In this document: positions 1 through 8,072 of the stretch, in pieces
Layout: each line of letters begins with the position of its first letter
Numbering within the stretch: position 1 is the stretch's first letter
NCBI RefSeq assembly: GCF_024158915.1
Contig: NZ_JAMZGF010000002.1
Location: forward strand, 112,434-176,433
From: Chryseobacterium sp. S0630
GTDB taxonomy: Bacteria; Bacteroidota; Bacteroidia; Flavobacteriales; Weeksellaceae
Direction: 5' to 3'
Length of the DNA stretch: 64,000 nt
Notes under the pieces: generated by a model
Databases searched by the model: none
Told to the model about the DNA's origin: nothing
What the model saw: only the letters and a program-made list of their open reading frames with translations
Position numbers and translations under genes: made by a program

Positions 1-1
1 A

Positions 2-634
2 GCAGTATATAAAGAAATTCTTCCTTTAAACATTCAGGGAAAACTCTTTGTGGATATGAGTACTATTTCTCCGGAAACTTCCACAGAAACCGCTGCGGCT
101 CTCAAAATAAAAGAAGCTTCGTTTATTGATGCTCCGGTAGCAGGAAGTACTTTACCGGCAAAAGAAGGAACACTGATCATTATGGCTGGAGGTGAAGAAA
201 AAGACATCCAGCGCGCCATGCCTTATCTTTTGAAAATGGGAAAATCTGTAAAACATTTGGGTGAAAACGGAAAAGGAATCGCAGGAAAACTGTCTATCAA
301 TTATTTTCTGTCCACTATTTATCAGGGACTGGCGGAAACTGTTTTACTTTCAGAAAAATTAGGAATTGAACGATCAGATATGCTGGAAATCATCAATGAA
401 AGTGCCAGCGGAAGCGGTGCTACCAAAGTAAAAACACCTCTGCTGATTACAGATCAGTATGCTCCGGCATTTGCCCTTGATCTGATGCTGAAAGACATTC
501 TTCTTGCTAAAAATGCAGGTGCAGATTATCCTCTTTCTGAAGCTTTGATTCAAACCTATCAAAATGCCCATGATAAAGGCTTTGGTCAGGATGACGTTAT
601 TGGAATTATCAATTATTTGAAAACAATAGAATAA
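2..634 (+). CDS. NAD(P)-dependent beta-hydroxyacid dehydrogenase (3-hydroxyisobutyrate dehydrogenase family), 3' part
   Basis: The reading frame is already open at base 2 and runs 210 codons to TAA, so the N-terminal Rossmann half lies outside the window. The visible part has the substrate-binding motif DMSTISPET, the DAPVAG...GTLIIMAGG block that closes the NAD domain, and the segment GKGIAGKLSINYF carrying the presumed catalytic lysine. An all-helical C-terminal domain follows. The family reversibly oxidises small beta-hydroxyacids in the cytosol; the substrate cannot be read from the sequence. The next gene starts 11 bp downstream, so the two are probably co-transcribed. Family call is firm, substrate open. 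Confidence 0.85.
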   Translation, partial: AVYKEILPLNIQGKLFVDMSTISPETSTETAAALKIKEASFIDAPVAGSTLPAKEGTLIIMAGGEEKDIQRAMPYLLKMGKSVKHLGENGKGIAGKLSINYFLSTIYQGLAETVLLSEKLGIERSDMLEIINESASGSGATKVKTPLLITDQYAPAFALDLMLKDILLAKNAGADYPLSEALIQTYQNAHDKGFGQDDVIGIINYLKTIE

Positions 635-645
635 ATATTGCAATC

Positions 646-1092
646 ATGAATTACAAAGGAAACCATTGGTCTGCCAGAAAAACAGATCAGATTTACATCG
701 TGAGCCTTGATAATCATTCCAATATTGTAGAAGGTTTAACAGACTTTATTCAAAACCAAAATATCCAGGCAGGAGAAGTAACCGGTATAGGAGCTGTGAG
801 TGAAGCTACTCTCCGATTCTTTAATCCAACAACAAAAAAATATGTAGATAAGACTTTCAAAGAACAGATGGAAGTCACTAATATTTCCGGAAATGTTTCT
901 GAAATAGAAGGAAAACTAGCTCTTCACCTTCATATTACACTCGGAAGAGAAGATTACACCGCTTTGGCAGGACATCTTCTGGAAGCGAAAATTCAGGGAG
1001 CCGCAGAATTTATTTTCTATCCATTGAATACAAGGACTTTCAAAATTAAAAATGAGGAAATAGGAATCAATCTCTATGATTTTGAAAAATAA
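646..1092 (+). CDS. PPC-domain (DUF296) DNA-binding-type protein
   Basis: This 148-aa protein has the plant-and-prokaryote-conserved (PPC/DUF296) fold. The visible core is the GxVTGIGAVSEATL strand-turn, the HLHITLGRED strand with paired histidines, and a GHLLEA turn before the last strands. Bacterial members are small trimeric cytosolic proteins annotated as DNA-binding by analogy with plant AT-hook proteins; their biochemical role is poorly known. It lies 11 bp after the dehydrogenase gene, which suggests one transcript. No DNA-binding extension such as an AT-hook is present, so DNA binding is not shown by the sequence. Confidence 0.8.
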   Translation: MNYKGNHWSARKTDQIYIVSLDNHSNIVEGLTDFIQNQNIQAGEVTGIGAVSEATLRFFNPTTKKYVDKTFKEQMEVTNISGNVSEIEGKLALHLHITLGREDYTALAGHLLEAKIQGAAEFIFYPLNTRTFKIKNEEIGINLYDFEK

Positions 1093-1115
1093 TGTTTTGA
1101 TGCGTTTGAAAATAG

Positions 1116-1123
1116 TAATTTTG
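1116..1123 (+). promoter_or_regulatory. Bacteroidota -7 box (TAATTTTG) before the Crp/Fnr gene
   Basis: TAATTTTG matches the TAnnTTTG -7 element used by the Bacteroidota housekeeping sigma factor and lies 17 bp before the start codon at 1140. A TTTTG at 1095-1099 is a possible -33 element, with a slightly short spacing. Confidence 0.5.
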
Positions 1124-1139
1124 ATGAAATATTTATTGG

Positions 1140-1724
1140 ATGTTTGAAGTGCTGCTTTCCCATATCGAAAATAAGGTTGATATCACGGAAGAACAAAAGA
1201 ATCAGATTAAGTCTTTTTTTACCCTTAAAAAACTTCGCAGAAAACAGTATCTTCTTCAGGAAGGAGATATCTGCAAATCGTTGTCTTTTGTAAGCAAAGG
1301 ACTGCTGAAGTCTTATTTTCTGGATGAAAAAGGAAATGAGCACATCAATATGTTTGCCTTTGAAGGCTGGTGGATTTCAGATTTCAACAGCTTTATCAAT
1401 CAGGAAAAATCGGTACTCAATATTGATGCGATTGAAGAAACCGAAATACTGACAATCACTTTGGAAGACTATGAAAAAATGATGCTGGAAATTCCTGTAA
1501 TGGATCGCTATTTCAGAATTTTATACCAAAACAGCCTCGTAACGAAAGATTACAGACTCATTGTGTCCAATAGCTACACGGCTGAAGAAAAATATCTTCA
1601 ACTGGCACAAAAGAATCCTGAAATGATCAAAAGAGTGCCACACAACCTTATTGCTTCCTATCTTGGCCTTGCTCCTGAAACGGTAAGCAGAATCCGTAAA
1701 AAGAATTCTCTGAATAATACTTGA
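1140..1724 (+). CDS. Crp/Fnr family transcriptional regulator
   Basis: This 194-aa protein has an N-terminal cyclic-nucleotide-binding-like beta-roll (about residues 15-120) and a C-terminal winged helix-turn-helix (about 150-190). There is no N-terminal cysteine cluster, so it is not an Fe-S oxygen sensor like E. coli FNR. Its recognition helix reads APETVSRIRKK. The E..SR spacing equals the triad with which FNR reads TTGAT half sites. A TTGAT-N4-ATCAA palindrome overlaps its stop codon and a second lies 23 bp on, in front of the reductase gene at 1811, which is therefore the likely target. Confidence 0.85.
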   Translation: MFEVLLSHIENKVDITEEQKNQIKSFFTLKKLRRKQYLLQEGDICKSLSFVSKGLLKSYFLDEKGNEHINMFAFEGWWISDFNSFINQEKSVLNIDAIEETEILTITLEDYEKMMLEIPVMDRYFRILYQNSLVTKDYRLIVSNSYTAEEKYLQLAQKNPEMIKRVPHNLIASYLGLAPETVSRIRKKNSLNNT

Positions 1725-1757
1725 TCCAGATCAACTCAAACCCATGATCCAAATCAA
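1721..1757 (+). promoter_or_regulatory. Two FNR-like operator boxes
   Basis: TTGATCCAGATCAA at 1721-1734 is a perfect TTGAT-N4-ATCAA palindrome, and ATGATCCAAATCAA at 1744-1757 differs from it by one outer base. Their centres are 23 bp apart (about two helical turns). With the -7 box at 1781, the second box is centred near -44, close to the class II activator position. Binding by the adjacent Crp/Fnr protein is inferred. Confidence 0.6.
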
Positions 1758-1780
1758 GCATAAAAGCTTCTATCCAACCA

Positions 1781-1788
1781 TAATTTTG
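1781..1788 (+). promoter_or_regulatory. Bacteroidota -7 box (TAATTTTG) before the PRISE reductase gene
   Basis: TAATTTTG fits TAnnTTTG and lies 23 bp upstream of the ATG at 1811. No good -33 element is visible, as expected of a promoter that needs an activator bound at the boxes just upstream. Confidence 0.55.
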
Positions 1789-1810
1789 TACAAGAAATTT
1801 TACAATACTT

Positions 1811-2878
1811 ATGGAAAATATTGCATTGGTAGTAGGTGCTACCGGAATTACAGGAAGTAACCTTGCTGAAGAATTAATTGCACAAGGCTGGACAACATAC
1901 GGATTATCAAGAAATCCCACCACCAATATTGATGGTCTTCTTCCCATTAAAGCAGACCTGCTAAATGAGCAAAACCTTGCAGAAGCGCTGGAAGGAATCT
2001 CTCCTACTCATATTTACTTTACCACATGGATGCGCAACGACACTGAAGAAGAAAATATCCGTGTCAACAGCCTATTGGTGAGAAATCTGCTAAACATTTT
2101 ATCTCCTAAAAAGTCGGTTCAGCATGTAGCTTTGGTTACAGGGCTTAAACATTATCTGGGACCATTTGAGGCTTATGCTAAAGAAGGAGTTTTACCGGAA
2201 ACACCTGTCAGAGAAGAACATCCAAGACTTCCTCTACCCAACTTTTATTATGCACAGGAAGACGAAGTATACAAAGCTTCTGAAAGAGACGGCTTTACAT
2301 GGAGTATTCACAGGCCTCACACTGTAGTTGGATATGCCGTAGGAAATCTTATGAATATCGGAACTACATTGGCTGTATATGCCAGCATCTGCAAAGAAAC
2401 CGGAAGAAAATTCATCTGGCCGGGTTCAGAGGCACAGTGGAATGGTGTTTCAGATGTAACTGATGCAAGAATACTGGCCAAACAATTGGTATGGGCTTCA
2501 TCTACAGAATCTGCAAAAAACCAGGCTTTTAATATTGCTAACGGAGATGTTTTCCGATGGAAATGGCTTTGGAAAAGACTTGCCAATTGTTTCGGTGTAC
2601 AAGCTGAAGGTTTCAACGGAACGATAAGACCTCTCGAAAAAGAACTGGAAAACGACAACGATGTATGGACAACCATTGCAGAAAAGTATAATCTCAAAGA
2701 GAAGAACCTTAACCGTTTGTCGTCTGCATGGCACACTGATCTGGATCTGGGAAGACCACTGGAAGTGATGTGTGATATGTCTAAAAGCAGAAAACTGGGC
2801 TTTACTGCATATACAAGTACAGAAGACTCTTTTATTAATGTCTTTGAAAGACTGAGATCAGAAAATATGATCCCTTAA
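1811..2878 (+). CDS. NAD(P)-dependent reductase of the PRISE (progesterone 5beta-reductase/iridoid synthase-like) SDR family
   Basis: This 355-aa atypical short-chain dehydrogenase starts with the Rossmann loop GATGITG and carries the signature NFYYAQED with the family's active-site tyrosine, plus GLKHYLG where the partner lysine sits. Length and motifs fit PRISE enzymes, which reduce activated C=C bonds of enones with NADPH in the cytosol. The bacterial substrate is unknown; detoxification of reactive enones is plausible. It is transcribed in the same direction as the Crp/Fnr gene, with two FNR-like boxes and its own -7 box in the gap. Confidence 0.82.
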   Translation: MENIALVVGATGITGSNLAEELIAQGWTTYGLSRNPTTNIDGLLPIKADLLNEQNLAEALEGISPTHIYFTTWMRNDTEEENIRVNSLLVRNLLNILSPKKSVQHVALVTGLKHYLGPFEAYAKEGVLPETPVREEHPRLPLPNFYYAQEDEVYKASERDGFTWSIHRPHTVVGYAVGNLMNIGTTLAVYASICKETGRKFIWPGSEAQWNGVSDVTDARILAKQLVWASSTESAKNQAFNIANGDVFRWKWLWKRLANCFGVQAEGFNGTIRPLEKELENDNDVWTTIAEKYNLKEKNLNRLSSAWHTDLDLGRPLEVMCDMSKSRKLGFTAYTSTEDSFINVFERLRSENMIP

Positions 2879-2926
2879 TAATATGTAGGATAACGCAATG
2901 AGGCAGGAAAATTACAAATGATTGAT

Positions 2927-3078
2927 AAATTCTCGCAGATCTTGGAGGTTATACAAATTTTGTGATTAATCAACAAGTATTTTGAAATATTCAGTATTAA
3001 ATTTTATCAAAGATAAAATCCTTGCGACTTAAAATCAAAATATTGTAAAACCTTTCTTGCGTCTTTGCGTTTTTCCAA
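2927..3078 (+). repeat. Composite intergenic repeat, copy 1
   Basis: The stretch begins with an AATTCTCGCAGATCTTG-type segment, continues through AAATTTTATC-n3-GATAAAAT and CCTTGCG, and ends in CTTTGCGTTTTTCC. The same segments in the same order recur at 20016-20166. It fills most of the gap between the convergent ends of the 1811 and 3129 genes and holds no ORF. Confidence 0.6.
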
Positions 3079-3128
3079 CAAAAGCAGATAATGCTTATAA
3101 TATAATTTGTGTTTTTTTATGGTTAAAG

Positions 3129-3932
3129 CTATATTTCTGTAGTTTTCACCCCAAATTTCTTTTTGAAAGAAGAATAAAAGTGAGATAAATTCTCAAAACC
3201 CAGATCAAGATAAATATCTGAAGGCTTTTTATCTCTGTTCTTAATTAAATAATACGCTTCTTTTAATCTTTTCTCTTTCAGCCACTGTTTGGGTGTCATC
3301 TCAAAGGTTTTACTGAAATCTCTTTTAAATCCCGAAAGACTACGCCCTGTGAGCCTTGCAAAAGCATCTACAGAAACATTGAACATAAAGTTTTTATTCA
3401 TAAAATCCTTAAGATCAATCTTATGAGGTTCAGAAAAATCAAAAAGAAGATTTTTAAAATCCGGATTGCTCAGCAACAGTAATTCTATGGCTTCCTTCAC
3501 CTTTAATGCGGCTAACTTTGGAGGAATTTCCTTTGTCTTATTAATGTAAGGAATAAGAGAAGCGAAATAGCTTTTAAAAAAATCATCAGGCTCGAAAAAT
3601 AACCGTTCATTACCAGAAAATTTGGTACTTACATTGATTTTGTTTTCAGTAGCATACTGTCTCAGCGTTTCATCATCCAATGTCATAGAAACAAACTGAT
3701 ACTTTTCGTGAGCCGAAGGATATTTTATCGTTCTGATCAGTTGATTTTTCCTCACCAGAACCACTGTATTCTCTTTGATTACCGTTTTACCATGTTCATG
3801 AAAAGCATGAGTTTCTCCTGAGATCTGAAATCCCAGAAAATGATCCGGAATAAATTCCTCATGGCCTCTGTAAGATTCAAAGGCGCACGAGTAAACAAGT
3901 TGATCAAATATGATTTCAGAAGTGTTTTCCAT
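3129..3932 (-). CDS. AraC family transcriptional regulator
   Basis: This 267-aa protein has an N-terminal cupin-like sensor half and a C-terminal double helix-turn-helix: helix one around RLTGRSLSGFKRDFSKTF, helix two around DLGFENLSHFYSSFKKKFG. The tail matches AraC/XylS-family activators. It is followed upstream on the same strand by the GlcG-like and SDR genes (gap to the GlcG gene 18 bp), so it may share their transcript or regulate them. The effector is unknown. Confidence 0.85.
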   Translation of the reverse strand: MENTSEIIFDQLVYSCAFESYRGHEEFIPDHFLGFQISGETHAFHEHGKTVIKENTVVLVRKNQLIRTIKYPSAHEKYQFVSMTLDDETLRQYATENKINVSTKFSGNERLFFEPDDFFKSYFASLIPYINKTKEIPPKLAALKVKEAIELLLLSNPDFKNLLFDFSEPHKIDLKDFMNKNFMFNVSVDAFARLTGRSLSGFKRDFSKTFEMTPKQWLKEKRLKEAYYLIKNRDKKPSDIYLDLGFENLSHFYSSFKKKFGVKTTEI

Positions 3933-3950
3933 GATACAAATATCTGAAAT

Positions 3951-4352
3951 TTAAGCAATAGCATGAGCTCCTGCCTCCGCAATTTCTTTATCCTGTTCGG
4001 GAGTTCCTCCTGAAGAACCAATTGCCCCAATCATCTTTCCCTCCGTATTCCTCAGAACAACACCTCCTGCAATAGTCAGAAGCCCTTCATTTGAATTCAG
4101 CATTCCATACCCATGAACACCGGTTTCAGAAATAATGCTTCCCATCACCTCACTGTTTACTCCAAACATCACTGCTGTTTTTGCCTTTTTAACAGCAAAA
4201 TCAATTACTCCATACACACTATCCAGTCTGGCCAATGCAATAAGGTGTCCGCCCATATCTACCACAGCAATAGTTACAGGAATATTCATTGATAATGCTT
4301 TTTCCTGGGCTGCCTGTAAAGCTTTTTCTGCCGTTTTATAATTCAACTCCAT
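3951..4352 (-). CDS. GlcG/HbpS-family protein (DUF336)
   Basis: This 133-aa protein shows the DUF336 core: ALSMNIPVTIAVVDMGGHLIALARLD, then GLLTIAGGVVLRN and GAIGSSGGTPEQDKEIAEAGA. Members form oligomers; some bind haem, others accompany glycolate or diol metabolism. I place the start at 4352 (MELNYKTAEK), 4 bp past the stop of the upstream SDR; an in-frame ATG at 4379 would overlap that gene. The tight spacing implies an SDR-GlcG-AraC operon. Function beyond the family is unknown. Confidence 0.8.
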   Translation of the reverse strand: MELNYKTAEKALQAAQEKALSMNIPVTIAVVDMGGHLIALARLDSVYGVIDFAVKKAKTAVMFGVNSEVMGSIISETGVHGYGMLNSNEGLLTIAGGVVLRNTEGKMIGAIGSSGGTPEQDKEIAEAGAHAIA

Positions 4353-4356
4353 GATA

Positions 4357-5148
4357 TTAGCTTTTTGCGGTCCATGCATCTGCCTGAAGCTGTTTTACAA
4401 ACTCTTCGGTTTCCTTCGGATGCACATTTCTAAAATTACTGTTGTCATCTAAAGCAACATTTACAATAACATCTGCCATAGATTGCGGATCGAGCTGATG
4501 TGCTAAAGATTCTGCTGCTCCGTCAAACGCTGATTCCGGAGTAAAGTTGGTTTTAGGATCATACCAATGGAAAATAGAATCTACTCCTCTATCATTGAAA
4601 CCTGTTCCAAATACACCAGGATTACAGGTTGCAATCTTAATATTAAAGGGAACCAATTCAGTCCTCAACCCTTCTGCAATAGATTCCAACGCATGTTTGG
4701 AAGCACAGTAAGCAGCTACGTAAGGAACGGTCCATAAACCACCCATTGAAGACGTGAAAACAATCTTACCATTCTTCTTTTCAACAAACTTTTTGATATA
4801 ACCCTGTGCAAGATGTAAAGCACCAAATACATTCACTTCAAACATAGAGCGGATAATATCTACGGGCTGCTCTGCAATCGGACCGCCTTCCATAATTCCG
4901 GCATTGCTGATGAGAACATCAATATCATTATATTTCTTTAAAATATAATCTACATCTCTCTGGCTCGTTACATCCAGTTTGTCCACTGTAAGATTCACAT
5001 CCTGTTCTTTAGCTTCACGGATTAAATCACTCATCTGAGGATAGACCTGCGTAGTGGCGATTACTTTGTGTCCTTTTTTAGCAAGATCAAAAGCAGCTAT
5101 TTTTCCGAATCCGCTTGCTGCACCTGTAATTAAAATTGTTTTACTCAT
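4357..5148 (-). CDS. Short-chain dehydrogenase/reductase
   Basis: This is a classical SDR of 263 aa: cofactor loop TGAASGFG, structural NAG, catalytic serine in SSMGG and the YCASK active-site tyrosine/lysine. I use the ATG at 5148 (MSKTILITG); the 23-residue upstream extension looks like read-through of the leader. A cytosolic NAD(P)-dependent oxidoreductase of unknown substrate. First gene of the SDR-GlcG-AraC set, and divergent from the S41 peptidase gene with about 200 bp between the starts. Confidence 0.85.
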   Translation of the reverse strand: MSKTILITGAASGFGKIAAFDLAKKGHKVIATTQVYPQMSDLIREAKEQDVNLTVDKLDVTSQRDVDYILKKYNDIDVLISNAGIMEGGPIAEQPVDIIRSMFEVNVFGALHLAQGYIKKFVEKKNGKIVFTSSMGGLWTVPYVAAYCASKHALESIAEGLRTELVPFNIKIATCNPGVFGTGFNDRGVDSIFHWYDPKTNFTPESAFDGAAESLAHQLDPQSMADVIVNVALDDNSNFRNVHPKETEEFVKQLQADAWTAKS

Positions 5149-5311
5149 TGTATTCTTTTTTAATGATGGTACAAATTTCAAAGATTTTAAGAAGGTCAAT
5201 ATTGCCTGGAAGTTCATTTTTATATTGCTGAAAAGTTCAGAAAGTGTATCAGAAAAGAATGTTTTCTCAAATAACTCTCCTTTTTACATCATAAAAAAAT
5301 AGAATTATCGT

Positions 5312-5319
5312 TAGATTTG
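5312..5319 (+). promoter_or_regulatory. Bacteroidota -7 box (TAGATTTG) before the S41 peptidase
   Basis: TAGATTTG matches TAnnTTTG and lies 31 bp before the ATG at 5351. No clear -33 element was seen. Confidence 0.45.
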
Positions 5320-5350
5320 TAACCTTTACAATACAACTAATAACGAACAT

Positions 5351-6802
5351 ATGCTTAAAATTAAAACACTCTTTTTAATTCTTCTCACCTCCTCTTCTTT
5401 TAGCTTAGCTCAAAACTGCAATTGTGAAAGTAACTATCTGTGGGTGAAAAAGACCTTCGAGGAAAATGATGCCGGATATCAGTATATTATTGATAAAAAG
5501 GGCGTTTTGGCTTATCAGGCTCATAACAATGACTTTCTGAACAGAATCAAAAATATAAAATCAGATACGGAATGTACCCAGACGATCTATGAATGGCTTA
5601 AGTTCTTCAGATCCGGACATTTTTCAATTTCAAAAATTGGAAATAAAATCCAGGAAACTCCGCCTGTGGTAATGAATGAAAATGCCAAAACAGAACTGAT
5701 AAAAGTAGATATAGAAAAGTTCAAAAAAGAAGTGTTATCTAAAAAAGAATCAGACATTGAAGGAATTTGGGAAACTGAGCCTTACACTATAGGAATTAAA
5801 AAGTTTGGAGAAGTCTACAAAGGCTTTATCATCACATCCGGAGCTGAGAACTGGAAACCAAACGAGTTAAAACTAACTTTCAATGCTGACAAAACCAAAG
5901 GAACTTACTATTTAAGAAACAAATCGGGTCAGGAAATAAATAACATACGGTTAGTAGGAAAAAATTATCTTGAAATCAATGACTTTACCCTGAAAAGAGT
6001 TTCTCCAAAATTTGAAAAAGAAGAAGGTATTGAAACCCATTATCAAGCGATCACAGCTCAAAAACCTTTTCTGAAGGAACTCAACAAAACGACTCTACTT
6101 TTGAGAATTCCTTCCTTCAATGGTGCTTTGAGAAAAGATATCGACAGTGTCATTACAGCCAATCAATCTAAAATTGAAAACACAGAAAATCTTATCATTG
6201 ATATCAGAAATAATGGAGGTGGCAGTGATAACAGCTTTGCTAAAATTATTCCTTATCTCTACACGAACCCTATCAGAAGTGTCAGAACACAATTTTATTC
6301 TACAAAACTGAATAATCAGAGAATGCTAGATCTTTATGAGAATTACCAGAAATATGGGATCCCTGCAGAGGAAAGAGAATATCTAAAGAAAGCCTATGAT
6401 AAGCTCAGCCAAAACCCGGGCAAGTTTGTAAGCCTGCAGGATGATGGGAATTTGGTAGGAATCAATAAAATGGATAAAATTTCACCCTACCCAAAAAATG
6501 TAGGGATCATCATCAATAAAGGAAACGGAAGTACAGCAGAAGAGTTTTTACTGGCCGCTAAACAAAGCAAAAAAGTAAAACTTTTTGGAACAACCACAGC
6601 AGGAGTTTTGGATATTTCCAATATGTATTTTGTAAATTCTCCATGTAACGAATTTAAACTGGGATATGCACTCTCCAAAAGCTTCCGTATTCCGGATATG
6701 GCCATTGACGAAAAAGGTATTCAGCCAGACTATTTCATTGATAAAACTATCCCCGATTATCAATGGATTGACTTCGTAAACGATGTGTTGAATGAAAAAT
6801 AA
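5351..6802 (+). CDS. Secreted S41-family peptidase
   Basis: This 483-aa protein opens with a signal peptide (MLKIKTLFLILLTSSSFSLAQ) followed by a cysteine-containing mature start (NCNCES). The C-terminal half has S41 hallmarks: the strand NLIIDIRNNGGGSDNSF and the nucleophile region NKGNGSTAEEFLLAAKQ with the serine in GSTAEE, then FGTTTAGV. No PDZ domain is recognisable, so it resembles the Tsp/tricorn-like S41 proteins common in Bacteroidota rather than CtpA. Likely periplasmic or outer-membrane associated; substrate unknown. A strong terminator follows directly. Confidence 0.85.
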   Translation: MLKIKTLFLILLTSSSFSLAQNCNCESNYLWVKKTFEENDAGYQYIIDKKGVLAYQAHNNDFLNRIKNIKSDTECTQTIYEWLKFFRSGHFSISKIGNKIQETPPVVMNENAKTELIKVDIEKFKKEVLSKKESDIEGIWETEPYTIGIKKFGEVYKGFIITSGAENWKPNELKLTFNADKTKGTYYLRNKSGQEINNIRLVGKNYLEINDFTLKRVSPKFEKEEGIETHYQAITAQKPFLKELNKTTLLLRIPSFNGALRKDIDSVITANQSKIENTENLIIDIRNNGGGSDNSFAKIIPYLYTNPIRSVRTQFYSTKLNNQRMLDLYENYQKYGIPAEEREYLKKAYDKLSQNPGKFVSLQDDGNLVGINKMDKISPYPKNVGIIINKGNGSTAEEFLLAAKQSKKVKLFGTTTAGVLDISNMYFVNSPCNEFKLGYALSKSFRIPDMAIDEKGIQPDYFIDKTIPDYQWIDFVNDVLNEK

Positions 6803-6809
6803 ACTATCC

Positions 6810-6840
6810 AAGCTGTTTCTATTCGAAACAGCTTTTTTTA
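6810..6840 (+). terminator. Rho-independent terminator of the S41 peptidase gene
   Basis: A perfect 10-bp stem, AAGCTGTTTC with GAAACAGCTT, and a 5-nt loop are followed by a T run, 7 bp after the stop codon. Its sequence is almost the same as the terminator at 62003. Confidence 0.9.
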
Positions 6841-6925
6841 TGCTTTAAAATCCTATTGCAATCCTTCTTTTCATTATTTAACACTACAGAATATCAATAG
6901 AAATGGGCTTTAGCCAAAACCTATT

Positions 6926-6960
6926 ATGAATAATCATTCCTACAGTATGGAATGATTCAT
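6926..6960. repeat. Inverted repeat without T run
   Basis: AATCATTCC (6932-6940) pairs with GGAATGATT (6949-6957). It lies between the terminator at 6810 and the exonuclease gene at 7050. Role unknown; possibly an operator or part of a repeat. Confidence 0.4.
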
Positions 6961-7049
6961 AAGATCTCATACCACAATAATAAAAAAATAAACACTTTAT
7001 TGTAAATTGGTTAACTTTTTGAAGCTTATTTTCTAAACCAGTCACACCA

Positions 7050-8072
7050 TTGAAATTAATCACATTTACCAAAAAAGGCATTTACTGTCCTCAGGGAAAA
7101 TTTTATATAGATCCCTGGAGACCTGTAGACATGGCAGTTATTACCCATGGCCACGCCGATCATGCCCGTTGGGGAATGAAAAAATACCTTTGCCACCATT
7201 TTACCAAACCTATTCTGCATCAGAGAATCGGAACCGATATCGAATGTCAGAGTGTAGAATATGGTGAAGTGATTACCATCAATGGAGTAAAACTTTCACT
7301 TCATCCGGCCGGACATATCATTGGCTCTGCTCAGATAAAGCTTGAATATAAAGGATATGTGACGGTCATCTCAGGAGATTATAAAGTTCAGGATGACGGA
7401 TTGAGCACTCCTTTTGAGCTGGTAAGATGTAATGAATTTGTCACAGAAAGTACCTTTGGACTGCCTATTTACAACTGGCTGGAAGTTCCGGATTTAAATA
7501 AAAAACTTCAGAACTGGGTACTGAAAAATAAAGAAAACAACAAAACCTCTATTTTTATAGGGTATTCTTTAGGGAAAGCCCAACGTATTATGAAAGCAGT
7601 GGAAGAATTAGGAAAAATATACGTTCATTATTCCATCGGAAAGCTTAATGAAGCCTTTGAAACAGTAGGAATTGAACTTCCAGAATATACCATTGCAGAT
7701 TTCAGAGAACGCCCGAAAGAGATGGAACACGAAATTGTGATTGTACCACCTGCTTTGCTCGATAGTAATATCATTAAGAAAATTCCAGATCCGGCCACCG
7801 CGATATGTTCCGGCTGGATGCAGGTACGCGGTGCCAGAAGATGGAGAAGTGCAGACGCAGGATTTGCGATGAGTGACCATGCAGACTGGAAAGGATTGTT
7901 ACAAACGGTAAAAGCAACTGAAGCAGAGTTGGTTCATGTTACTCACGGGCAGACGGAAGTTTTTTCCAAATATCTGAATGAAACAGGAATTAAAGCAGAT
8001 GTTGTAGAAACACTTTACGGTGAGGATGAAGAAGAATCTGAAAAAGAAATCTCACAAAATCCGGAATCATGA
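7050..8072 (+). CDS. Ligase-associated DNA exonuclease (metallo-beta-lactamase fold)
   Basis: This 340-aa MBL/beta-CASP-like nuclease carries the metal motif HGHADHARW near residue 30 and later metal ligands in HPAGHIIGSAQ and SGDYKV. Start is TTG at 7050: the family begins with a KxxTFTKKGIYCPQG-type segment just as here, and the first internal ATG would remove it. The enzyme is part of the ligase-associated (Lhr-core) repair set. It overlaps the ligase gene by 4 bp (ATGA), so the two are translationally coupled. The direct role in end processing is inferred from family knowledge. Confidence 0.88.
   Translation: MKLITFTKKGIYCPQGKFYIDPWRPVDMAVITHGHADHARWGMKKYLCHHFTKPILHQRIGTDIECQSVEYGEVITINGVKLSLHPAGHIIGSAQIKLEYKGYVTVISGDYKVQDDGLSTPFELVRCNEFVTESTFGLPIYNWLEVPDLNKKLQNWVLKNKENNKTSIFIGYSLGKAQRIMKAVEELGKIYVHYSIGKLNEAFETVGIELPEYTIADFRERPKEMEHEIVIVPPALLDSNIIKKIPDPATAICSGWMQVRGARRWRSADAGFAMSDHADWKGLLQTVKATEAELVHVTHGQTEVFSKYLNETGIKADVVETLYGEDEEESEKEISQNPES

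Noticed and set aside
5149..5217. N-terminal extension of the SDR at 4357
   Set aside because: Its 23 residues precede the Rossmann strand and do not resemble any SDR start; ATG 5148 gives MSKTILITG.
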